From: Phytohabitans flavus
GTDB lineage: Bacteria > Actinomycetota > Actinomycetes > Mycobacteriales > Micromonosporaceae
Direction of reading: 5' to 3'
Length of the DNA stretch: 64,000 bases
NCBI RefSeq assembly: GCF_011764545.1
Contig: NZ_AP022870.1
Coordinates: forward strand, 5,502,001 to 5,566,000
The notes under the pieces are model-generated. The model did not search any database. It was not told the DNA's origin and worked only from the letters and a program-made list of their open reading frames with translations. Of the stretch, positions 36,692 through 45,063 are shown piece by piece. How positions within the stretch are numbered: the first letter of the stretch is position 1; each line of letters starts with the position of its first letter. A program made the translations under genes and the position numbers.

Positions 36692-39174
36692 ATGACGCTC
36701 ACTGACCTCATCCCCCGCGATGCCCAGGGCCCCGACGCCACCTTCGACGCGTTCGCCACCTGGGCCGCCGACCAGGGGCTCGCCCTCTACCCCCACCAGG
36801 AAGAGGCGCTGATCGAGATCGTGTCGGGCGCCAACGTGATCCTGAGCACCCCCACCGGCTCCGGCAAGAGCCTTGTGGCGCTCGGGGCGCACTTCAGCGC
36901 GCTCGCCACCGGCCGCACCACCTTCTACACCGCGCCGATCAAGGCGCTGGTGTCGGAGAAGTTCTTCGCGCTCTGCGAGGCCTTCGGCGCGGACAACGTC
37001 GGCATGCTCACCGGCGACGCCAGCGTCAACGAAGATGCCCCGATCATCTGCTGTACCGCCGAGATCCTCGCCAATATCGCGCTGCGCGAGGGTGCCGAGG
37101 CGGACGTCGGCGTCGTCGTGATGGACGAGTTCCACTTCTACTCCGAGCCCGACCGGGGCTGGGCGTGGCAGGTGCCGCTGCTGGAGCTGTCGAAGGCCCA
37201 GTTCGTGCTGATGTCCGCGACGCTCGGCGACGTCTCCTTCTTCGAGAAGGACCTGACCCGGCGCACGGGCCGGACCACCGCCGTCGTCCGCTCGGCCGCT
37301 CGGCCGGTCCCGCTCTTCTTCTCGTATGTGACGACGCCCCTGCACGAGACCATCGAAGAGCTGCTCAACACCCAACAGGCACCGGTCTACATCGTCCACT
37401 TCACCCAGGCGGCCGCGCTGGAGCGCGCACAGGCGCTGATGAGCGTCAATCTCGCCACCCGCGCGGAGAAAGACGCCATCGCCGCTGCCATCGGTAACTT
37501 CCGCTTCACCGCCGGCTTCGGCAAGACACTGTCCCGGCTCGTGCGGCACGGCGTCGGCGTGCACCACGCCGGCATGCTCCCCCGCTACCGGCGCCTTGTG
37601 GAGACGCTCGCCCAAGCCGGCCTGCTCAAGGTGATCTGCGGTACCGACACGCTCGGCGTGGGCATCAACGTTCCGATCAGGACGGTGCTCTTCACCGCGC
37701 TGAGCAAGTACGACGGGACGAAGACTCGCCTGCTCAAGGCCCGCGAGTTCCACCAGATCGCGGGCCGCGCCGGTCGGGCCGGCTTCGACACCGTGGGCAA
37801 CGTCGTCGTGCAGGCCCCGAGCACGTCATCGAAAACGAGAAGGCGCTCGCCAAGGCCGGCGACGACCCGAAGAAGCGCCGCAAGGTGGTGCGCAAGAAGC
37901 CGCCGGAGGGCTCGATCGGGTGGGGCAAGCCGACTTTCGACCGGCTTGTCGAGGCCGAGCCGGAGCCGCTCACGTCGAGCTTCGGGGTCAGCCACTCGAT
38001 GCTGCTCAACGTCATCGGCCGCCCCGGCGACGCGTTCACCGCGATGCGCCATCTGCTCACGGACAACCACGACGACCGCCCCACACAGCGCCGCCACATC
38101 CGCCGCGCGATCGCCATGTACCGCGCACTGCTCGCCGCCGGCGTGGTGACCCGCGCGCCGATCAGCCTGGCCGTCGACCTGAAGTTCGACTTCGCGCTCA
38201 ACCAGCCGCTGTCCCCCTTCGCGCTGGCCGCCATCGAGCTGCTCGACCGCGAGTCCGTCTCGTACCCGCTGGATGTGCTCTCGGTCGTCGAGTCCATCTT
38301 GGACGATCCACGGCAGGTGCTCTCGGCGCAGCAGTTCAAGGCCCGCGGCGAGGCGGTGGCCGCGATGAAGGCCGAGGGGATCGAGTACGAGGCGCGGCTC
38401 GAGCTGCTCGAAGATGTGACCCACCCCAAGCCGCTGGCCGACCTGCTGGACGTGGGCTACGAGGCGTACCGGAAGGGCCACCCCTGGGTCGCCGACTACC
38501 AGCTGTCGCCGAAGTCGGTGGCCCGCGACATGTACGAGCGGGCCATGACCTTCACCGAGTACGTGGCCTTCTACGGCCTCTCCCGCTCGGAAGGGCTGGT
38601 GCTGCGCTACCTCGCGGACGCGTACAAGGCGCTGCGCCAGACCGTGCCCGACGAGGCCAAGACCGAGGAGCTGATCGACCTTGTCGAGTGGCTCGGCGAG
38701 CTGGTCCGCCAGGTCGACTCCAGCCTCCTCGACGAGTGGGAACGCCTCCGTGGCGGCACCGACGGCCCGGCCGCTGAGATCCCGGTCGACGAACGCCCGC
38801 CCGCCGTCACCCGCAACGCCCGCGCCTTCCGGGTCCTGGTCCGCAACGCCCTGTTCCGCCGAGTCGAGCTGGCCGCCCTGCGCCGCTGGGACGAGTTGGG
38901 CGCGCTCGACGCCGAGGCGGGCTGGGACGCCGAGGAGTGGGAGGCGGCGCTGGAGCCATACTTCGCCGAGCACACCGACATCGGCACCGGCCCGGACGCC
39001 CGCGGCCCCTCCCTGCTGATGATCGACCAGGGCCGCGACCGCTGGACCGTCCGCCAGATCATCGACGACCCGGCCGGCCACCACGACTGGGCCATCACCG
39101 CCGAAGTCGACCTAGCCGAATCCGACGACCTAGGCGCCGCCGCCATCCACATCGTCTCAGTCGCTTCCGCGTGA
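36692..39174 (+). CDS. DUF3516 Ski2-like helicase, with a 1-base frameshift
   Basis: Superfamily 2 helicase, 827 residues when joined. P-loop [17 protein letters not shown] (about 49-65), DEAH-like box [17 protein letters not shown], motif [31 protein letters not shown] and the Ski2-type end [14 protein letters not shown]. After VQAP the frame breaks; the family continuation [20 protein letters not shown] follows in the other frame. One extra C in the C4 run at 37815-37818 gives VQAPEHVIEN. The C-terminal DUF3516 region follows ([40 protein letters not shown]). Role likely in RNA processing, by analogy with Mtr4/Ski2. The TrmB/LuxR gene ends 22 bp upstream. Confidence 0.9.
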
Positions 39175-39539
39175 AGGCCGCCTTCGGGACGCGCCGCATC
39201 GGCGCCACCCTGCGTCCTTCTTACGGATCCCTCCATCATGGAGATTTGAGTCTTCACAACCGAGGTTGATCACGCCGGGCGTGAAACCTGGGGGCGGCTT
39301 GCGGTCGCGGACGGGTTGCGTCCCCGGGTGGTGCGTATGCGCTGGGATCGCCACAATCGGTGAGGAGAGGAGGTGCGCCACCTTCACAACGAGAGGCACT
39401 CTGACTGCGGGTATCCCTCTTCCTCGTGTCGGTGCCCAATATCGTTCTTTCGCCCCGACTGCCGGTTGGGTGGTTAAACGCGTCCTAGGTGCCGGTAGGT
39501 TTCCGGTCAGCTACCGCGATGATGATGCTCCTATGGATG
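39175..39539. other. Noncoding end downstream of the IS110 transposase
   Basis: No gene seen in 365 bp. It contains a small hairpin CTCCA-TCA-TGGAG (39231-39243) and a weak GGTAG/CTACC pair near 39500. It most likely includes the right end of the IS110 element and its junction with the helicase gene flank, but the exact element end cannot be fixed because IS110 elements lack terminal inverted repeats. Confidence 0.4.
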
Positions 39540-40609
39540 TCAAGCGGCTAGTTCAAGATCGTTTGTTGTGATGTGTTGGTAGAGCTCGCGGGCGACGTAT
39601 CGCTTGAGGCATCGGATGATTTCTTTCTTGGACAGGCCTTGCTTGGTGCGTCGTTCGGCGTAGGCGCGGGTGCGGGGGTCCCAGCGTAGGCGGGTGAGTA
39701 CGACGCGGTAGAGGGCGGCGTTGGCTTGTCGGTCACCGCCGCGGTTGAGGCGGTGGCGGCTGGTTTTGCCGGAGCTGGCGGGGATGGGGCGGCGCCGCAG
39801 AGCATGGCGAACGCGGCTTCGGAGGTGAGTCGGTCGTGGTTTTCGCCGGCGGTGACCAGTAGTTGGCCGGCGACGTCGGGGCCGACGCCGTGGACAGCGA
39901 GCAGGTCGGGGTTGATGGCGGCCACGAGGGGTTCAAGTAGTTCGTCGAGGTCGGTGATCTCGGCGGACAGTTGCTGGTGACGGCGGGCCAGGCAGCGTAG
40001 GGCGAGCTTGACGGCAGTGGCCGGCGTGGCGGCGTCGGCCCGGTCGGGCCGCAGGGTGGCGCAGGTCGCGATCAACTGCTTGACGTTCAGGCCACGCAGT
40101 CGGGCGCGTAGTTCGTCGGGGGCGGTGACGATCAGGGTTTTGATCTGGCGTTGGGTGTCGGCGCGTTGTTCGACCGCGCTGCGCCGGGCCACGCGTAGGT
40201 TGCGGAGGGCTTCGACGCGGCCGTCGCGTTGTTTGGGGGTTCCGGTGCGGTGGCCGGCCAGGGCGGTCTTGGCGGCTTGGACGGCGTCGATCGGGTCGGA
40301 CTTGCCTTGCGAGCGGCGGGTCTTGCGGTCCGGGCGGTCGACCTCGATCACCTCGACGCCGGCGTTGCGTAGTTGGCGGGTCAGGCCGGCGCCGTAGGCG
40401 CCGGTGCCCTCCACCCCCACGCGGGCCAGTCGTCCGTGTCCGCGCATCCAGGCCAGCAGGGCCGTGTAGCCGGCTGTGGTGGCCGGGAACTGCTCAGTGC
40501 CGACCACCCGTCCGACCAGGTCGATCACCGCGACGGTGTGCGTGTCGAGATGGGTGTCCACGCCACCGACGACCTCGATCGCGGCGGTGTCGGGTGTAAT
40601 AGAGGGCAT
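39540..40609 (-). CDS. IS110-family transposase (DEDD recombinase), with a 1-base frameshift
   Basis: 356 residues when joined. N-terminal RuvC-like DEDD domain: VVGGVDTHLDTHTVAVID (first Asp), VGVEGTGAYGAGLTRQL (Glu) and GKSDPIDAVQAAKTALAG (Asps). The C-terminal Tnp20 domain begins LLAVHGVGPDVAGQLLVTAG and should continue GAAPIPASSGKTSRHRLNRG (catalytic Ser) and QANAALYRVVLTRLRWDPRT. The break lies at a G4 run (39786-39789 on the plus strand), and one more base restores it. Start is ATG 40609 (MPSITPDTAAIEV). The long noncoding 5' side and short 3' side fit the IS110 rather than IS1111 group. Confidence 0.88.
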
Positions 40610-40734
40610 CGTCGTCCTGTCGTTCGTGACTGGGGGCAGGGCGGCACGCACCAGCCGGGCAACGCGGACAAGACAGAGACGGGGCCTCTAGCCAGGCTCC
40701 TATGAAGTCACAACGCCACGTCCAGTGAGTGCAC

Positions 40735-40822
40735 GAGCACCTCCCGACCAGGGCCGACAGATCATCTTCCAAGACCCCAAGGTCAGTCCGCCGTCGGGTC
40801 AGACCCCGGACGGGAGGTGCTC
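40735..40822 (-). ncRNA. Candidate IS110 bridge RNA core
   Basis: Upstream of the transposase start, in the region where IS110-group elements encode their bridge RNA, a perfect 12-bp inverted repeat (GAGCACCTCCCG at 40735-40746 with its complement at 40811-40822) encloses 64 nt. Read on the transposase strand, the inside holds two further stems, GGGT/ACCC and GACC/GGTC. A closed multi-stem RNA with internal loops is what the family uses to pair target and donor DNA. Loop assignment is not possible without the element ends. Confidence 0.5.
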
Positions 40823-41035
40823 ACAAACATCATCTCTGTCCGCCGTGGTCCAGACCGCTGCTCCCGCGGCCTCACCCTCCGCGGCACACAACCCAAACCC
40901 GCCCGCCGCTACGGCCGATCAAGGAAAACCAGATCTCTCCGGCCGCCGTAGGCCGGCACCACCCACTCTGAGGCCTCCGACACGGGGACAAACCCCACTA
41001 AAGCGCCCACCGGGGGTGTCGCTGGGGCCAAGCCG

Positions 41036-41091
41036 AGTAGATCTAGTCGACTTTCTGTCGCTGGGGCAACAGAAAGTCGACTAGATCTACT
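41036..41091. repeat. Large perfect palindrome after the DUF559 gene
   Basis: Perfect 23-bp arms (41036-41058 and 41069-41091) with a 10-nt loop; the core contains GTAGATCTAGTCGACTTTCT. Its right half reappears at 44978-45011 (26 of 34 positions identical), on the other side of the DUF559 gene. A 12-nt piece of it, TGTCGCTGGGGC, occurs again 39 bp to the left (41017-41028). The TAG stop of the ancestral DUF559 gene lies at its right edge. It could be a terminator or a mobile-type repeat. Confidence 0.8.
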
Positions 41092-41136
41092 GCTCGGGTG
41101 TCCAACCCGCTGCCGCCAACGCGCGGCGGAGTTGGG

Positions 41137-41183
41137 TGTCGTCGCTCACGGAATTCCCCGGGTCTGGGCTCACGTAATTCCCC
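41137..41183. repeat. IS21 left end with two transposase-binding repeats
   Basis: Inverted copies of the 16-bp motif at 41144-41159 (GCTCACGGAATTCCCC, one mismatch) and 41168-41183 (GCTCACGTAATTCCCC, exact). Confidence 0.9.
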
Positions 41184-41207
41184 AGGGTGTGGCCCTCGGT
41201 TGATGTT

Positions 41208-41984
41208 CTACTTGGTGCCGGTCGGTGTTGTCGAGCCGGCTCGGCCGGGTCGTTTGTTGGGGCGGTAGCTGGGTCCGTTCATGAAGACCTGGTGGCTGGT
41301 GTTGATGAGCCGGTCCAGCAGCGATTCGGCGACGACGGGGTTGGGGAACAGCGGATACCAGTCGGCCGGTGACCGGTTCGAGGTGGCGATCAAGGACCGG
41401 CCGGCCTGGGCGCGTTCGGAGATGAGTTCGTAGAGGTCGTCGGCCTGTTGGGCAGTCAGTTCGCGCATGGCGAAGTCGTCCAGGATCAGCAACGCGGGAC
41501 GGGCGAGCTCGGCGAGGCGGCGGGGCCAGGTGCGGTCGGCGTGGCCGCCGGCGAGGTCGGCTAGGGCGCGGCTGGTTTTGGTGAAGCGGACGTCGGCGCC
41601 GCGGCGGATGGCGAGGTGCCCGAGGGCTTGCGCTATATGGGTTTTGCCGACGCCGACCGGGCCGTGCAGGATGACCGACTCGCCGGCCTGCAGCCAGCGC
41701 AGCGCGGCCAGGTCGCGGATCTGCGCGGCGGGCAGTTTCGGGCTGGTGTGAAAGTCGAACTCCTCCAGGGTGGTGGTCTGGTCGAAGCGGGCGCGGCGCA
41801 GCCGGCGTTGCATGCCCATGGTTTCCCGGCGGGTGATCTCGTCGTGGCAGAGCACCTGCAGGAACTCCAGGTGGCCGAGCTCGCCGGCTTGGGCTTGGGC
41901 CAGGCGGGCGTTGAGGGTGTGCAGCATGCCGGAGAGCTTCAACGCGCGCAGGCTGTCGTGCAGCGCGGTGTCGACGATGGTCAC
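41208..41984 (-). CDS. istB: IS21 helper ATPase IstB
   Basis: 258 residues. AAA+ ATPase that loads DNA and activates the IstA transposase. N-terminal helical domain (LRALKLSGMLHTLNARLAQA), then Walker A ILHGPVGVGKTHIAQALGHL (about residue 110), Walker B LLILDDFAMREL (about 175), sensor and arginine region SLIATSNRSPADWY. Start is GTG 41984 overlapping the stop of the small gene before it (GTGA overlap). Confidence 0.95.
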   Translation of the reverse strand: MTIVDTALHDSLRALKLSGMLHTLNARLAQAQAGELGHLEFLQVLCHDEITRRETMGMQRRLRRARFDQTTTLEEFDFHTSPKLPAAQIRDLAALRWLQAGESVILHGPVGVGKTHIAQALGHLAIRRGADVRFTKTSRALADLAGGHADRTWPRRLAELARPALLILDDFAMRELTAQQADDLYELISERAQAGRSLIATSNRSPADWYPLFPNPVVAESLLDRLINTSHQVFMNGPSYRPNKRPGRAGSTTPTGTK

Positions 41985-42193
41985 GAGGTCTCCTTGGGCT
42001 GGTAGAGGAAGTGGTGCAGGGCGGCCATCAGGTCGGCCCAGTCGGTGCCGGCCGGGCGGGGAAAACCGTTGCGCTGCAACACTTCGGCGACGTCGTGCAG
42101 CAGGCCGTAGGTGAACCGGGGATCTGCTCCGCCGGGCTGGGGCAGCGGGTAGGCCGGCTGCGGCGCCGTCGCCGTGGTGGTCTGGTCGGTCAT
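41981..42193 (-). CDS. Small IS21-encoded protein between istA and istB
   Basis: 70 residues, MTDQTTTATAPQPAYPLPQP onward, then RFTYGLLHDVAEVLQRNGFP and ADLMAALHHFLYQP. Its ATG overlaps the istA stop (ATGA), and its stop overlaps the istB start, so it is translationally coupled on both sides, which argues that it is real. A helical C-terminal half has no recognisable domain. Most IS21 elements have istB directly after istA. It could tether IstA to IstB, which is a guess. Confidence 0.75.
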   Translation of the reverse strand: MTDQTTTATAPQPAYPLPQPGGADPRFTYGLLHDVAEVLQRNGFPRPAGTDWADLMAALHHFLYQPKETS

Positions 42194-43863
42194 GCCAGCA
42201 CTCCCGCTGCGGCGCTGGGCTGCTCGTCGTCACCAGCGTCGCCGCGGTCGTCGTCCGCGATGACCGTGTCCATGTCGAGCGTGACGTTCGGGGTGGGCAG
42301 GGGGATGACGTTCGCGAACAGCTGCGAAGGGCCGTGCAGGTGCGCTGCGGCGCCGCCGTCACCAGCGGACGGTGGTGGCGGGTCGGTCTCGGCGCCGGCG
42401 ACCAGGATGCCTTTGACCGTGCGGTAGGACGGGTCGCCAGCCGCGATCGCCTTGGTGCAGGCGGCCTCGAGACGGGCGGTGCCGTGCTTGTCGGCCAGTC
42501 CGAGCACGCCCTGCGCGGCGCGGAGCCGGAACAGAGCGTTGACCTCCAGAAGCCCGGCGATGACCTGAGCGCAGGCGGGGCCGATCTCGGCGGAGCGGGT
42601 GCGGCACCAGGTCGGCGTCCGCATCCGGAACGCGATCTTCTCGGGCGGATAGTGCCCGAAGTCGGTCTGCTTGCCTTGTGGCTTGCGGCCGTGCGTGGCG
42701 ATCAGTTGTCCCTTGTGGAAGATCTGGACCACCAGCGGTGTCTCGCGGGCGTCGACACGCTGGCCGATGAACCGCCACGGCACCGAGTAGATCGTCTTAC
42801 CGACCTTGGCGTGGATGTCCGGTCCCACCACCGCCGTCGACCACGTCGCCAACGCGAACGCCTTGCCAGGCAACGGTTGCAGCACTTCTGCTTCGACAGC
42901 CGCGAACACGGACGCCGGCGCCGCACCGCCCAGCGGCCGGCAGGACCTGCGGCCGGCGACCTCGGCGCACCACTGGGTCGCAGCGGCCTGCATCGCCTCC
43001 AGCGACGCGAACTGGCGACCGCGCCAGAAACTGTCCCGGATATACGGCATCGGCCGCTCGATGCGGGCCTTGTCCCGCGGCTTGCCGCGTCGGGCCGGGT
43101 CGACTAGCACCCCGTAGTGGGCGGCCAGTTCAGCATAGGAGCGGTTGATCTTCGGGTCGTAGAGGTCAGGCTTGTCCACCCCGGTGCGCAGGTTGTCCGG
43201 CACCAGCCGCCGCGGCGTGCCACCGAAGAACGCGAACGCCTCGATGTGTGCCTCGGTCCAGGCCCGCTGATCCATGGTCAGGACCGGCCGCACGAACATG
43301 TGCCGCGAACACGCAAGGACCATGGCGAACGCCCACACTCGACGCCGCTTGCCGGTCGCCGAATCTACCCAATGGCCCAGATGCCCGTAGTCGATCTGGG
43401 CCTCCTCACCCGGCGGGAAGTCCGTCTCATCGCGCAGCACCACGACCCGGTCCCGGCGCACCTGTTCCGGCAGGTTCGCCGCCACATACCGCTTCAACGA
43501 CGCCACCGACGCGGTCAGGCCGTGCTCGTCCCGCAGCCGCTGGTGGATCGTCGCCTGCGTCACCCCCAACTTCAGCTGGGCAGTGATGTACTCGTGATGC
43601 TTAGCGATCTGCGGCCAGGTCACCTGCCGCAACCGGGTATCGGCCAACTGAGGGAACCACCGCGTCACCAGCGCCGCCCAGTCCTGCTGACTCATCGCCG
43701 GCCCACCCGGCACGAACCCAGCCGCGACCGCCGGGGCCAGGTACTTGCGGATCGTCTTACGATCCACACCCAGCGACGTGCCCACCTCGCTGATCGACCG
43801 GCCCGCGTACCAGTGGATGAAGATCTCGGTCACATCGACCACGTCGAACGTTCTCCTCGCCAT
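42190..43863 (-). CDS. istA: IS21 transposase IstA
   Basis: 557 residues. N-terminal helix-turn-helix (IFIHWYAGRSISEVGTSLGV, DRKTIRKYL) is followed by a DDE catalytic core: EEAQIDYGHLGHWVDS (first Asp), RLVPDNLRTGVDKPDL (second Asp) and RGKPRDKARIERPM (Glu), then a beta-barrel domain with IYSVPWRFIGQRVDA. ATG 43863 is preferred, with GAGGGAG a few bases upstream; GTG 43875 is an alternative. The last codon overlaps the small gene. Confidence 0.95.
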   Translation of the reverse strand: MARRTFDVVDVTEIFIHWYAGRSISEVGTSLGVDRKTIRKYLAPAVAAGFVPGGPAMSQQDWAALVTRWFPQLADTRLRQVTWPQIAKHHEYITAQLKLGVTQATIHQRLRDEHGLTASVASLKRYVAANLPEQVRRDRVVVLRDETDFPPGEEAQIDYGHLGHWVDSATGKRRRVWAFAMVLACSRHMFVRPVLTMDQRAWTEAHIEAFAFFGGTPRRLVPDNLRTGVDKPDLYDPKINRSYAELAAHYGVLVDPARRGKPRDKARIERPMPYIRDSFWRGRQFASLEAMQAAATQWCAEVAGRRSCRPLGGAAPASVFAAVEAEVLQPLPGKAFALATWSTAVVGPDIHAKVGKTIYSVPWRFIGQRVDARETPLVVQIFHKGQLIATHGRKPQGKQTDFGHYPPEKIAFRMRTPTWCRTRSAEIGPACAQVIAGLLEVNALFRLRAAQGVLGLADKHGTARLEAACTKAIAAGDPSYRTVKGILVAGAETDPPPPSAGDGGAAAHLHGPSQLFANVIPLPTPNVTLDMDTVIADDDRGDAGDDEQPSAAAGVLA

Positions 43864-43956
43864 CAGCTCCCTCACCCGTCACCCGGACAAGGGAGAACTC
43901 TTCAAGATCGCGAGGACCACCCCACTGGGAGCCCTAGGCGCCCAGGCGCCTCACCT

Positions 43957-44036
43957 GGGGAATTAGGTGAGCGAGCGGGTGGGGAATTACGTGAGCGTCA
44001 GACCGCTACAGGTGGGGAATTACGTGAGCGCCGACA
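43957..44036. repeat. IS21 right end with three transposase-binding repeats
   Basis: Copies of GGGGAATTACGTGAGC at 43957 (with G for C), 43981 and 44014, the last within the terminal 23 bp ending CA at 44036. Confidence 0.9.
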
Positions 44037-44943
44037 GTTGGGCGGCCACCTCCGCCGGGTGGCGGCGTACCTGGCCGGCGGAGAAACGCAGGATCCGGTC
44101 GCCCTCGATCCAGATGTCGTTCTGTCGAACCATGTCCTCTTCCCAGTGCCGGACCTCCATGTGGTGGGCGCCGTCGACCTCGACGTGCAGCCGCCACTCC
44201 CGCCAGTACGCGTCCAAGAAACGCGTGCGGCCGTTCGCGTCCGTGCGCTGTTCCTGCAGGTCGGGTGCGGGTAGGCAGTGACGCCGGCAGAGCCGCAGGA
44301 AGTCGATCTCCGACAGGGCGGTCGCGCCGCCCTCGGCGTAGCGCGCAGTTTCGATGACGACCGCACGCCGCCGTGCCCTGGGCATCCGGTCGGTGACCGC
44401 GATGATCTCCGCCGGCGTTGCCAGGCGCTGCTGGCAACCGGCCGCGATGATCGCTCGGGCCTCGTCGTCGGTCCGCGCCCATGCGGCCGCATCCACGAGC
44501 GCGCGCGGCGTCGTTGTCCGCGTCGGGCGGGCGGCCTGGACGTGTTCGGCAGGAAGCACAGCGGTGCGGTGCACCCGCACGCCGGGCATGCCGGGCAGGA
44601 GCCCTCGCCGGGCGAGGGCGCTGGTGCGGGTCCCAGGGACGAGCAGGTCGATGGGTTCGGCGCGAAAGCCGCGCAGCCCCGCCTCGGCGGCCGCGGTCAG
44701 CCCGCCCAGCACAGCGTCCCCGCCCACCGACAGCACCGCGACCCACAGCTGCTGCTGGCGGTTGAGTTCGCCCGGATGGCTCACGAGAACGCCCCGGCAC
44801 CATCGTCGCCACCGGCCCCTGGCCAGCAGATGCCGGACCTTCGAAGGGGTCAGCAGGCGGGCGGCCTGTGCCGCCGTGAGGACGTTGCTCTGCTCGAAGA
44901 GCACCCACTCGAACTCGTCCGCTTCGCCGCCGGGCAGTCGCAT
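44020..44943 (-). CDS. DUF559/AbiEi-like protein, C-terminus replaced by IS21 insertion
   Basis: 307 residues as found. An N-terminal winged-helix resembling AbiEi-type antitoxins (LTAAQAARLLTPSKVRHLLA, GRWRRWCRGVLVSHPG) is followed by a middle domain and a C-terminal DUF559 Vsr/very-short-patch-repair-like nuclease fold: SEIDFLRLCRRHCLP, RFLDAYWREWRLHVEVDG (ExD) and MVRQNDIWIEGDRILRFSAG. IS21 inserted after codon VAAQ; the current end LSALT and TAA come from the IS terminal repeat. Removing the element and one GTTGGG gives VAAQLRRALAAAGWTPEQ then TAG, a natural end (316 residues). Since nuclease motifs survive, the product may still work. Confidence 0.85.
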   Translation of the reverse strand: MRLPGGEADEFEWVLFEQSNVLTAAQAARLLTPSKVRHLLARGRWRRWCRGVLVSHPGELNRQQQLWVAVLSVGGDAVLGGLTAAAEAGLRGFRAEPIDLLVPGTRTSALARRGLLPGMPGVRVHRTAVLPAEHVQAARPTRTTTPRALVDAAAWARTDDEARAIIAAGCQQRLATPAEIIAVTDRMPRARRRAVVIETARYAEGGATALSEIDFLRLCRRHCLPAPDLQEQRTDANGRTRFLDAYWREWRLHVEVDGAHHMEVRHWEEDMVRQNDIWIEGDRILRFSAGQVRRHPAEVAAQLSALT

Positions 44944-44977
44944 CGCGACAGTCCACTCCGGACCGAATCGACCTTCA

Positions 44978-45011
44978 GTCGCCCTGGCGACAGGAAATCG
45001 CCTAGATCTAG
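44978..45011. repeat. Second copy of the half-palindrome at the other side of the DUF559 gene
   Basis: Same orientation as the copy at 41057-41090 and 26 of 34 positions identical, sharing GTCGC, ACAG, AA, TCG and CTAGATCTA. In this copy the GTCGCC/GGCGAC core is itself a perfect 6-bp stem. It lies 35 bp before the DUF559 start. Confidence 0.7.
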
Positions 45012-45017
45012 GACAGC

Positions 45018-45049
45018 GAAGAGGGGCCCGCGGGGGCGGGCCCCTCTTC
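45018..45049. terminator. Strong hairpin after the carboxypeptidase gene
   Basis: Perfect 14-bp stem (GAAGAGGGGCCCGC with its complement) with a 4-nt GGGG loop; TTTCT follows on the plus strand. It lies 14 bp from the carboxypeptidase stop and may act on both strands. Confidence 0.85.
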
Positions 45050-45063
45050 TTTCTACTGTGGAG

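Larger units (their letters stand above)
41137..44036 (-). mobile_element. Complete IS21-family insertion sequence
   Basis: 2900-bp element with istA, a small middle gene and istB, all on the minus strand. The ends begin TG and close CA, and the outer 23 bp of each end match in inverted orientation at 21 positions. Both sides are flanked by the direct repeat GTTGGG (41131-41136 and 44037-44042), a 6-bp target duplication. Inner copies of the terminal motif GGGGAATTACGTGAGC occur twice at the left and three times at the right, the usual multiple binding sites of IS21 transposase. Both main proteins look intact, so the element is potentially active. It interrupts a DUF559 gene. Confidence 0.95.

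Noticed and set aside
41137-44036. Repeated GGGGAATTACGTGAGC motif as a regulatory or CRISPR-like repeat
   Set aside because: It is confined to both ends of the IS21 element in inverted orientation and is explained as transposase-binding sites.
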